A stretch of DNA of 64,000 nucleotides from Cliona cf. orientalis. Its lineage: Eukaryota; Porifera; Demospongiae; Clionaida; Clionaidae. Both the position numbers and the translations under genes were made by a program. Where the stretch lies: the NCBI GenBank assembly GCA_963930775.1, contig OZ005695.1:8184001-8248000 (forward strand), read 5' to 3'. The notes under the pieces are model-generated. The model made no database searches, was not told the DNA's origin, and saw only the letters and a list, made by a program, of their open reading frames with translations. Positions 32,601 through 48,600 of the stretch are shown piece by piece (within the stretch, counting starts at the first letter, position 1; each line of letters opens with the position of its first letter).

Positions 32601-33682
32601 TTTACAGTGGAATGTCCCAAATACACCTATCTGCTCTGACGCTGGTGTTTCCCATCTATCTTCTTGGCATATTGCTGGTGATAGTCTTGTTCACAGAGTA
32701 TGTATATCTGAGTACTCGTGTGGAAAAACTTCTCAAACATATGATTCCTAGGAGAAAAAGTAAACCCAGTGATGCCACAAAAAGTGCCGACGATATTCAT
32801 TCCAACATCATCCAAGTATTGGTCACTCTACTTCTGTTTTCCTACACCAGTATCATACAAACTTGTTTCGATATCCTTGGCATTGTGCTGATCAACACTC
32901 CCTCTGGAACAATAGTGAGATGGGGAGATGATCCGAATCAAAAATACTTCAATGGAATTCATATTCCTCTCTTCTTTATCGCTCTTGCGCTGCTCATAGT
33001 GCTGATTCCAATTCCATTCCTGCTTACATTTCCACGGATTATTCTCAGTTGGCGATATACTCACAAGCTCAAGCCACTTGTTGATGCAGTTACTGGACCA
33101 TTCGGGGAGAGACGCCGATTTTGGTTGGGATTTCGACTACTCTGCCGCTTGGTCATCCATTTTATTGCTGCCCTTGGACTCCAAACATCTGGTGACCTGG
33201 TCTTGGCAATCATCATAATACTACTCCTGGTGATCCAGTCATCAGTATGGCCCTACAAGACAATGGCTCGCAATCTATTGGATCTTTCATTGATAACTAA
33301 CCTCGCAATGATTGCTGTCCTCAACCTATACGTGGAACGCGATGTTATGGAAAGGAATGTACTGATAGCATTTACTGCCATTGCCATCTGTGAGCTAGCC
33401 TTCCTTGTGTGCTACTACATTATCGTCAAGTTCTCTTTCACCAGGAGAATCTCCGAAGCTCTCGCCAGAAAGACTAAGGAGCTGGGCATGAGGATGATGA
33501 GACAGTACCAGTGCAAGGCTGCAATACTCAGAAGAAGGATTAGTAGGCAGGAGGACCTACAAGGACTGATAGATGAGTCAAAACTGAGTGGACGAATATC
33601 ACATACGAGCTTGCGTCTAGGAAGCACGTCTTCTAATGTACTACGTGAGGCTTTGCTTGAAGAAACTGAGTTTGTGTACTGA
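29654..33682 (+). CDS. Diverged beta-helix/multi-pass membrane protein, 1,342 aa, single exon
   Basis: One open exon from ATG to TGA. A signal peptide (MKPWSLSLILLIFLQVVTNN) is followed by the family motif HCYTLENALLQM. The ectodomain has many Pmp-like units: GGGAFIMYQD, FRNNTNLYAGAGMMV, FANNSAQAGGGLSVL, FRSNIGNNGGAIHL, AGGAVFVSF, FINNTAPLGTALYG. After PGGQFTLNL come the cysteine module (CECEVDDILPGIICND; AGILCGGCSPTYSRVLGSTRC) and a polytopic domain with FMNLNFGIETCFYSGM, HIPLFFIALALLIVLIPIPF, AVTGPFGERRRFWLGFRLL and SSVWPYKTMARNLLDL. The cytoplasmic tail is basic and Ser-rich and ends EALLEETEFVY. Sequence is well diverged from 7597-11328 and 19915-23649, so it represents a second subfamily. 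It is head-to-head with the NLR, and its stop lies 116 bp before ERCC1. Function unknown; surface receptor or adhesin likely. Confidence 0.87.
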   Translation: MKPWSLSLILLIFLQVVTNNARHLCVTVDGECNSQSSAETTSTPCGSGDDVMIPILTSSGSGAGTEDDQPLHCYTLENALLQMRSNDTLHLASGTHTLSNATSSVIGDLSGIAIFGNPLNHTKVIVTCAKGVGFSFVNMTGLTLSGFIVDGCSISGSQAMITKLDHSDEFFSHPVIADFVGAIFIVQCSDLLVENVTVQNSHGFGVVGWNLFGDSRFCRVNFLSNSPSACFFEVEDHHDTSVSQGFGGGAFIMYQDVEDTRNAGSKFTDNSLSFDGGLIANNYGCRRGIDSVIFNNLFRSVANSQNLAGAGGLSIVFGQSSFHVNATITSYTFRNNTNLYAGAGMMVLIYELANRSDVYIIDSTFKDNGVTSRTVYGGVTSGIQGALSVLFYVPIPNAQLDKSLLLTYLHQLPSKVHVHSTVFANNSAQAGGGLSVLSFGASQSFVHDQLNLEDCTFNSNTAQHGSAIYATEITYSGFEQGLEMSLRNINVTESMGMFEAISLNQLKVSLSGVNIFRRNRVTALSLNRAIAVFSGTNTFRSNIGNNGGAIHLKTSESYIVVRDKTNVSFIANEGRIAGGAVFVSFDITSTVSYDCFVFIEEFNPFCHHLNDCSTYGVSIAFINNTAPLGTALYGSTLYNCPWSSGVHYIDYDNRTVHMIAQDIINSLHSAESWLHFYPQVNGSNNVINTQPESIVSKDYDSSPSFSVTPGGQFTLNLKALDHLLQPVPLTILSHITSPDGRDVTDARASIGATDRYLLIGAEEYTEVPISVYGMEDTTYIVTITSNEASVEFDITVNMRNCSVGYGFNNETDFPTCECEVDDILPGIICNDDGTITTDSNNWVGLLEDSGEYIQHGCILNYCNLDVTVVDLGFTDEQCADNRAGILCGGCSPTYSRVLGSTRCLSCPDNKTLGLIALFAVLGVLLVILIKVFNVTITDGYINGFIFYSNILSIYLNNLSSSERIPFFVSMSFMNLNFGIETCFYSGMSQIHLSALTLVFPIYLLGILLVIVLFTEYVYLSTRVEKLLKHMIPRRKSKPSDATKSADDIHSNIIQVLVTLLLFSYTSIIQTCFDILGIVLINTPSGTIVRWGDDPNQKYFNGIHIPLFFIALALLIVLIPIPFLLTFPRIILSWRYTHKLKPLVDAVTGPFGERRRFWLGFRLLCRLVIHFIAALGLQTSGDLVLAIIIILLLVIQSSVWPYKTMARNLLDLSLITNLAMIAVLNLYVERDVMERNVLIAFTAIAICELAFLVCYYIIVKFSFTRRISEALARKTKELGMRMMRQYQCKAAILRRRISRQEDLQGLIDESKLSGRISHTSLRLGSTSSNVLREALLEETEFVY

Positions 33683-33798
33683 AATTATTGCATTTACATG
33701 ACTGTAGTAGATAAGATTATTTTTGCTTTTTTATATTCGCGAATTATAGTATCTGCTCTTTTTATACGAAACGTGAAATATTGAAATAAAATTAATGC

Positions 33799-35771
33799 AT
33801 GATGTCGAAGTTCACCATTCCTTCCTTGGCTGAAATAAAGGCTGCCAATAAGATATCCGGCAAGAGTGAGCCGTCACTCTTCAAGGCCTCCTCTAGAACA
33901 TCATCAGCTCAGCCACACCCCTCTGCATCATCCTCTGAGGCAGCTGCTCAGTTAACTAGTGCACTTGGCGAACCAGGGCCTAGCCACTCAGCTCCAACTT
34001 CTGCTGCAGTGAGGAAATCTGGGAAGACTGACAAGCAAATACCATCGATATATCTGGGTAATTCAATACTTAAATTTCTGCTCCCATGTAGCTACATATA
34101 GCTGACTCTCATGACACCATGCACATTATATGATAAAGTTATTACGATGCTGTCTCCAATTTGTGGATTTTTCTTGTACATGCATGGGTCTATATTATTA
34201 TAATAGCATTGGGATCAGATTTAAGTATGTGACCAAGGTCTCAAGTAATGTTATTACTGAAGACTCAACATTTATTCCAGACTCTGGTGACTCAAATAGA
34301 CACAGTACCAAAGTGTTACCTGAAGTATTAATATCCCAGGGACTAACGACTGCCTCAAAAGAGGGCACCAATGATGAGCTGGACAGGAGGCACATGGGGC
34401 AGGATCAGCAGAACACAGCAGCAGCAGCTGTAGTCCTTCAACCATCTTCATCTGCTTCTGCAAGTGCGGCACAGGTGTCTACGTATCGACCTCATGCTAT
34501 CATTGTCAATGTGGTTCAGGTAAATGATACAGCAGAATCCCTCTTCTTCAAATATTAAATTTTGAAGTACTTCTGCCTGTAGAAGAAGAATCCGCTGATG
34601 AAGCACATTCGAAACGTTCCCTGGGAGGTGGGTAACATTGTGCCAGACTTTGAACTTGGAAAGACTACATGTGCACTGTTCTTGAGGTATATCATGTGTG
34701 TAGAAACTTTGCATGGTTGTAAAAGTAGCAGTTTGAGGCGAAATTTGCAATTTCTCTTCTTGTTTTGTAGCGTTCGGTACCATTCTCTCCATCCTAATTA
34801 TGTCCACGATCGTCTCAAGTCTCTGGGTAAGCAGTATCAGCTCAGGGTGCTGCTGGTTCTTGTCGATACTGTAAGCATTGGCGTGTATGAGTGTGTGGAA
34901 AGATTTATCATTTGAACTTTATGTAATACAGAGTGAAAGTCAGAAAGTGCTCCACGAACTTGCAAGGATTGCTCTCCTTGCTGATCTAACCCTCATCCTC
35001 TCCTGGAGGTCAGGTTCACTTTCACTAAAGCTGTAGTTTCCATATCACAATAATTAAAAATTACTGCGTCATCACTTCTCCCTTGTGTAGCTATGAAGAA
35101 GCAGCGAGGTACCTGGAGACCTACAAAGCTTACGAAAACAAGCCGCCCGACTTGATCATGGAAAGAATTGACAGTGACTCCTCTTCAAGGGTGAGAAAAT
35201 AATTATTAATCTTTGTCACAGGGATCCCTGAAGCTTGTAAAATCTTGTAGTCATCTCAAAATATCCCTTAGTCAGTGCTATTAATTTGGCTAGTGAGTGG
35301 GGAGCCTCTGTTTGATGGTATAATTAAATTTTGTGAGACAGCTAAAAAGCAGTAGATAATAATTTTTATGTTTGTGCTTGCATGTATTAAATTATTACAG
35401 GCCATTGAATGCTTAACAACAGTGAAGAAGGTGAACAAAACTGATGCTGCTACACTCATGAACACTTTTAAGGTGTGCATTATTGTATGACATTCATGCA
35501 ATGATCCTGGGAGTACATCAGTGTGCATGACGTCGATGTTTAATATCATGATAAATTAATTTTATTCTATAGACGATGGAAAACCTGGTGACTGCTTCCA
35601 AAGAAGAGCTGACTTTATGCCCTGGACTAGGCCCACTGAAGGTTAGTTATTAGTAGTGTTTGTGGCGGGTAATAAAATGACATCTCTCTTTCCGATTAGG
35701 CTCAGCGACTGCATGACTTATTTCATGAACCCTTTCTCAAATCAGCAGCAAAGAAGTCCAGTGTAGAATGA
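33799..35771 (+). CDS. ERCC1: ERCC1 DNA excision-repair protein, 9 exons, 363 aa
   Basis: The non-catalytic partner of XPF endonuclease in nucleotide excision and interstrand cross-link repair. Exons: 33799-34057, 34281-34519, 34583-34686, 34771-34870, 34932-35008, 35091-35190, 35401-35472, 35573-35641, 35700-35771, all in phase. The central domain is highly conserved: [79 protein letters not shown]. The C-terminal helix-hairpin-helix pair follows ([38 protein letters not shown]), then HEPFL. The N-terminal roughly 150 residues are low-complexity Ser/Ala-rich and less conserved. The total is longer than human (297 aa), mainly in that N-terminus. The start at 33799 has a second ATG directly behind it (33802). 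The upstream stop of the beta-helix gene is only 116 bp away. Confidence 0.95.
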
Positions 35772-36093
35772 TAGTAGCTAGTGATAATATTTATCATCAT
35801 ACTGACCACCAAGTGTTTAATATTTTTCTTCTCCATATTATTGTCACCTTGTTCCCATGAGCTGTGAGATTGCCAGCGCTAGCGCTAGAGGGTAATGGTC
35901 GGTATGTGCGCGTGCTATTCTGGGCATGCGCGTTGCGCGGCAATGCTAGTGGGAGGAGTTTGCGTCGACTATAATTATTATACCATCGTTTCACTGCGGT
36001 ATCAGGAGAGAAGTTCATCCATTAACCGTTAAACGACTCTAGCCAAGAGTGGAGTATAGCTGGAGATAAAGATAACTTGTCAGGATAAAAACC
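35772..36093. promoter_or_regulatory. Intergenic/promoter region upstream of tetraspan gene A
   Basis: The region 35860-35950 is GC-richer than its surroundings and has GGCATGCGCGTTGCGCGG (35923-35940), resembling a degenerate NRF1 site. It is also rich in GCGC words. It probably holds the ERCC1 3' UTR and the tetraspan A promoter. No ORF seen. Confidence 0.45.
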
Positions 36094-41816
<5,723 letters not shown>

Positions 41817-42677
41817 GACTGTCATTCATTCATGTTCACTTAATTCCTCTGCTTCTGTATAATTACTATGATGCTATTGACTTTATTAATTTTGTATGTA
41901 AAATAATATCATGCAGTGGTAGTTATTTAGTCTCCAGTGTGCCCAGCCCCTATAATTATGCAAGATAAAATCTCATCTGGGCTTGTTATAGTGTGACCCA
42001 GCCCCCTTGCACGGCTAACCATACTATAATAATATTATTATAGTATGATTAGCCATAGTCTAAGGTGCAGAACTAGAAATAAATTTCATGACGTCAATTT
42101 TTAATGATCGACACCCCCTAAGTGTCTGCAAAATCGAAGTTGAGATCATCATACCATACAAATTTTTGATGAAGCATTGGTATAACAATTTTGTACACAT
42201 AATAGTTATCTGCCAGTAATTGGGGTGCATGAGATACATGGTCGAATGCCATTGGCCTACTTTATGATGACCCAACCCCTTCCCATAGCCGGCAAATTGC
42301 CTATAAAAACTTTGGTTGCCAAGCAACTACCAACAAACCCAAACCATGATATTGTCTATAAAAAAAATGATCAAACAGGAATCCTCTGCAAGGAATTTGC
42401 AAGTATGTACCAGAGTATGTACAGGCTCAGTGGTTGTGTGGTCTACAGTAGATTATTCATAGCTGATGCTGTGTTGACGATCAGTGCACCACCTGTTAAT
42501 TGGTTTTTGATCAATATTCATACTTCACAGTTTGTCTACTGCTAACCACACAGCAGCAGCGGTAGGTGGGTGGGGCTGCTCAGAAGATCAGTACCGTACT
42601 ATATAATTTGACCCGCCGCAGTGCTCGGAGACATTCGAAAGAGTACCAGCTATCCAGGGAACTCACAGCCCTATGTG
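41817..42677. other. Intergenic region and probable promoter/5' UTR of the ankyrin-Roco gene
   Basis: A hairpin-rich stretch (TATAATAATATTATTATAG near 42020) and the second X-box-like block lie here. The coding frame stays open upstream to 42621 without an ATG, so the 5' UTR or an upstream exon may join near 42620 (CCGCCGCAG). No other gene seen. Confidence 0.5.
42315..42327. promoter_or_regulatory. RFX X-box-like palindrome GTTGCCAAGCAAC upstream of the ankyrin-Roco gene
   Basis: Fits the X-box half-sites GTTGCC and GCAAC around AA, about 350 bp before the ATG. The preceding sequence (AATTGCCTATAAAAACTTTG) also resembles the block before 40002-40014, so both could be copies of one repeat that carries the site. 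Confidence 0.45.
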
Positions 42678-45600
42678 ATGATCATGGCTGCTAAGTGGAC
42701 ACTCTATTGGAGCTTCCGCAATCGAGATCTTGCTACTTCTTCTGAACTGATTCATAGCTTTGATAAAGCTTACTATGGAGTAGAATTAAAGGAAGTTACT
42801 GGCAGGTATGGTGACACTCTCTTACACATAGCCTGCCAGAATGGGTGGCTAGATATGGTGAAGCAACTAATTGAAGAAAGTGGGTGTGATCCTGAAATTA
42901 AAGACTGTGGTAAACAAACACCACTGCACTACGCTTGTCGTTATGGTTGTCTTGAAATTATTCAATACCTTATACAAGAGCAAAAGTGTGATATTACTGC
43001 TTCCACCTCAGATCAATGGACACCATTCTACTATGCATGTCGATACGGCCACCTCGATGTTATTAAGTATCTTGTCCAAATACCAGGTGCTATTAGTCAT
43101 ATTGATCAACAAGCAGTGCTTCAATTGACATGTAAGTATGGATACTTTGATACTCTACTATATCTTGTGAATGATCAGGGATTTATTCCAGAGAAAATAC
43201 TCCATTTGTTACGTATTGCATGTGAGCATGGTTTCATTGAAATTGTTTGTTATCTTTGCCGTAACCTAAACAACTTTGAGAATATGGATTTGAAAGAGCA
43301 CAAAGCACTGTTCTTTTTCTGTTGTAGTAATGGTCACTTAGACATACTAAAGCGATTAAACCTTGAAAGCAGATGCACCAAGTCTTGTGTTGCACAGACG
43401 ACTGACAAGTCCAATATGTCAGGGCTTCACTATGCTTGTCAGGAAGGGCATACCGATGTCGTTAAATATCTTGTAGAAGAGTGTGGCTGTGATATTAATG
43501 TGCACACTCAAGATGGACTGACCCCACTACACCTAGCTTGTAAATATGGCCACAGTGTTGAAGTAGTAGAGTTCCTACTGAATAGGCCTGAATGTAATTC
43601 CTTAGTAAGAGCAAATGACGGTAACACAGCCATCCACTTTGCTTGTATTACAACCCAATTTAATCCCAACGTAGTAGAAGTCCTTATCAAAAAGGGTGCA
43701 GCCATTAGCAAAGGAATACTAGCTTTAATCAGAACTATTTCCAGTTCTAGATCAAGTAACAGTTTTGTTAAACCAGCTATTTTATCATTTTTGCTTGAGG
43801 TGACAGCATGTAATCCAAATACCAGGAATTACTCTGGTGTGTCACCAATCCAGCTAGCTACATATCCATTCATTGCAAAGGAAACTATTGCTCTACATGC
43901 TGAGACAGAATTCTATAGATGGATGGAGTATACAAATGAACAAAGAGCTATTACTGAGATTCAAGAGTATATAAAAAAAGGCCAGTTCAAACTTAATCAA
44001 TTGACAGCCAATAATGGTGATACAGTTCTTCATATAGCATGTGTTGCTAATAAAGTAAACATAGTTAAGCACTTGCTTCAGTTTCACAAATTTGACCCTA
44101 ATGTAAAAAATAATTTTGGAGAAACACCACTCTGTTGTGCTCTAAAGCACAGTGCATATCAATATGTAATAGCATCCACTTTGGAAATTGATCTACGTAA
44201 TTTGGTATTCATGTTTATAAAGCAGTCACGATGGAAGCCATCAGTGAATGAGGTGGATGATGATGGCAATAATCTATTTCACCTTGCATGTCAAGCTAAT
44301 CAACCAAACTTGATTGAAGTGCTATCAATAAAATCAAGAATATATTATTATGATCTGTCCCTCAAGAATATTGATGGATATACACCTTTTGAATTGATAT
44401 CAAGTCCTAGTGTTAGTGTTAATAGGTTAATGAAATCATATAATTTTTACAGTAATAGCATATTATTTAAGCCTGGATCTATCCAACATTTTATCTGGTT
44501 CTGTAAAAATATTACTGAAAGAAGGCTTATATCTTATCTGCTTACAAATCAACATGTCATCAAATGGGATCATAAAATAAGGAGTGATTGTTGCACAAAA
44601 TATTTTGTTCTCCACCTACCTGATCACCCCACATTTTATGTACTATTTGAAATATGCCTTCACTGTGAAGCAATGAAAAAATTATCTGAAATAGAATATG
44701 ATATAAGTGATGAGAATAATATAGTAAGTCATTGCTACATCACTAAAGTAGTAGACTATCTTGTGGACACTAGCTTTGAGGGTAACACGTGCCATGAAGA
44801 ACTGTTGTATGCTGCATGCAAACAAAGCAAGTACCATTTTGTGAATTATTTACTATCCATCACCAAATGTGATCCAAATTATTGTCATAATGGTGTGACA
44901 CTACCCCATGTAACAACTAATCCTTGTATTATGGAACTCTTGTTTCAACATGGAGCAAATGTGCAGCTAGATGATGTTAAAAAACTGATCAGAATATCAA
45001 CTAAAGTAAGTCACTTTAGTTCTGCATTCGAATTTCTGCAAGAAAATGGAGAATGGTGCCCTGATTTGAAACTTGACTTCAATGGTAACACTGCTCTCCA
45101 TTATTCAGTTCAATATCGAAATATTGTAGTAACAGAATTTTTATTAATGGAATATGGTTGTGATCCAAATGCCAAGAACTTTAAAAGCAAAACTCCTCTT
45201 GATCTAGCTACTAATTCAGAAATTATGCAAATTTTAGTTCAGAATGGAGCAAATATAAAACCAGAGAATATTGAAAAATTGTTCAGCCTTGCAACAAAAG
45301 AACATCCTATCTCTATAGAAACATTGAAAATACTAAGGAAAGCTGAACTATGGTATCCTGATTCAGTATGGACTTCTCTGAATGATACAGCCCTTCATCT
45401 TTCAGCACGACATCAAGCACATAAAGTAGTGCATTTTCTGCTGACTGAAGTAAAGTGTGATCCTAATATTAAAAATGGAGGAAGTGAGACACTGCTTCAA
45501 CTTGTGGTCCCTAAATGGGCTTCACAACCTAAAATTATTAATGTAATCAAAGATCTGGTGATAACCAAACAGTGGGATCCAAATTCATCTTGTAATTACA

Positions 45601-48600
45601 AAGGTGACACAGCCCTTCATCTTTCAGCACAATATCATAAACCTGAAGTAGTGCTCTTCCTGCTGACTGAAGTAAAGTGTGATCCTAGTTTCAAAAATCT
45701 ATATGGAGAGACACTGCTTAAACTTATGATCCCTACAATGGCATGGACTTCACAGCCTGAAAAAATTATGACAACCAATCCTACTTCATGTCGATGGTTT
45801 GGTTCTGAGTGTATCGAGGTAATCAAAGTGCTAATAGCAACTGAACATTGGGATGCTAATTCAAGCTGCAATTCTATAGGAGACACAGCTCTTCATCTTT
45901 CAGTAAGGCATAGTGAGCACAGACTGGTACGCTTTCTATTATCTGAAGCTAAGTGTGATCCCAACTCAAAGAATTTTTATGGTGTAACACCACTTCAGGT
46001 AACCAACGATGCTGAGATTATCAGTGATCTCATTCGTTATGGTTCGAATCCAAACAATGTGTACAAGTTGTATGGCAAATCTATAAAACTAAAGAAGCCC
46101 TTAAAGCCTCCAGTAAAGATTTTCATTGTAGGTAACTCTGGTGTAGGAAAGAGTACACTAACTGAAGCACTAAAAATTGAGGTACCATTACTAACAAGAG
46201 CTTTTTCAACAAGGAGAAGAGTTTCAGATGTAGACGAAAAGACTGCTGGGATTGTTCCTCATAATTTTAAAAGTAAGAATTATGGTCGTGTCACTCTTTA
46301 TGATTTTGCTGGTCATAGGGAATTTTATAGTAGCCATGCTGCTTTTCTGCAGAATGTGATTCAAGGTACATCACCAGTGTTCCTCGTTGTTGTCAATATC
46401 AGTGCTGATAATGACATCATTCAACAAAATATTCTCTATTGGCTATCGTTTGTAGAGAACCAGTGTAGTGTTGTAAACTGCACATCCCATGTCTTTGTGA
46501 TAGGTAGCCACGCTGACATTGCTGTTGGTAGCGGTGAAGATCCACAGCAAAAAGCTATTGAAATGTCAACATCCATCAAGAAAGTATTCCAGAGTTTGAT
46601 TGTAAAATATGATGGCATTTATCCTATGGACTGCCAGTATCCTGAATCTCCTGGCATAAACAGACTGCGAAATCATTTGACAGAGATTTGCAGTGCTATA
46701 AGAATTCCAGAACTGATCCCTTTTAATGCTCACTGCTTCCATGTGTTTCTGTTGGATAAATTTAGAGCATTTATTGCAGTTATTGTTCAAGATATACAAG
46801 ATAAAATAGTGGATGAACAAAACATGATTGCTAAATTTCTTCCAGATACCTTTTATAATATTTGCAAAGTATGTGACGAGCTAAATAAAAGGGGCCACAT
46901 CTTATTTCTAAGAAACTATAATGATGATAAAAACAGTTGGGTGATTATTGATAAAGCTCGTTTACTCTCTGAGGTTACAGGTACAATATTTGCTCCAACG
47001 GACTTCAAACAACATTGTCAGTTAGCAGAAAGCACTGGAGTTGTACCTTTACAAAGACTCAGTGAACACTTTCCTGATATTGAGACAGAAGTAGTGACTG
47101 GTTTTATGACACATCTTGAGTTTTGCCATGAGATCCTTGACTGTGAGCTCCTTGAGCTGATCACGAAACATCATGAGTCTCTGAATATAGCAAATGCCTT
47201 TACATTAGAGAGAGAACGTTATTTTTTATTTCCAGGTTTGATAACCCAACAGGCTCCCAAGAATTTATGGGAGCAAAATCATGAATTTAAGTATCATTGT
47301 GGTTGGATTCTCCAATGTGCAAATCCTAATCAGTTTTTCTCATCTCGATTCTTACAAGTTCTACTTCTTCGTTTGGCATTCTCGTTTGCTCTTGTCAAGA
47401 TGGAAGTTCATGAAACTATCCCTGCCTTTCAACGTGAATGCTCAATTTGGAAGAATGGAATATTCTGGGGAGAAAATTTTGGAATGGAAGTTATTGTTGA
47501 AGTTCATTCAAGTAATAAAACAGTAATACTCCAGATTCGCTGCCGAGAAGAGCACTTGTTGCGCTGCATTGCTCAGCGTAGTCGCATCATTAGGAAAATA
47601 CTCCAATGTACTCAGGATTTTTGTCCTCAAATCAAGCCAGTTGAGTCCTTTATTCATCCTTCGGAAGCCGTGAACTTTCCCATCAAACTCACTTCAGAAA
47701 TGCCTCGATTTAATATACAAAAGGTTGCTGAGGCAATTGTAAAATATGGTGACCACTGTCCCTTCTCTGTAGTATCAGCTACACGAACAATTTTACTTGA
47801 CCATTTAGTAATATTTGAACCCTACGCTGATATAGGGCTATCTATACTGAACAATTTGCTTAGTCATCCAACCAAGAAACTCTCTGATAACAACCTTGAA
47901 ATTCTTAGCCTCAAATTGTCTGAAAAGGCCGACATTTGCAGCAAAATTTTCAAAGAAACCAAAACCCTTTCCTCTCCACCAGATGAACTCTTGACTGTTT
48001 TAAAGAAATGGAGAGATGGATGTGATGGAACATACAAGTGTTTGAAGGAAAAGCTGGACCAGTACAGTATCTTTGCAGAAAGAAATCTCCTGGTAAGTAC
48101 ACCCAGAAGATATAGTAATAAGCTTTATGCTTTAATTTTTTCCTATAGGAGTTATCTAGAGTTCCTCTTCAGTTTCAAGATGATGAACATGATACACATT
48201 ATGCAGCAGATGATGATTCAGAAATACCTGTGTGTGTAGATGTGACAAGTACTATTGCTAAGGATACAGAGTTAGATGCTGACCAAGAGTATGATAATTT
48301 GGATGAAGATCAAATATCTTCGAATTTGCCTCCTACTTACAAGATCGCCACAAGATTACATACGAACGTACTAGATAATGTTATTGATACAGATGAACCA
48401 CTCCAAGAGCTACCAGCTTATGATGCCACCAAATTGACTACAGATAGCTTGAATGGCACAAAAGGTACATCGGATTCTTCATGCATGATTATAGTTGATC
48501 AAAGGGCTATGTTAAAATAATTAAGTCCTTGAATCGATACACTTTCATAATAATGTTATACATTAATGATTGTGCTCATGGCTCGTTTGCTGCAATAATA

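Noticed and set aside
48150-48520. Separate small gene starting at 48230
   Set aside because: It is exon 2 of the ankyrin-Roco gene, joined in phase at 48092/48149.
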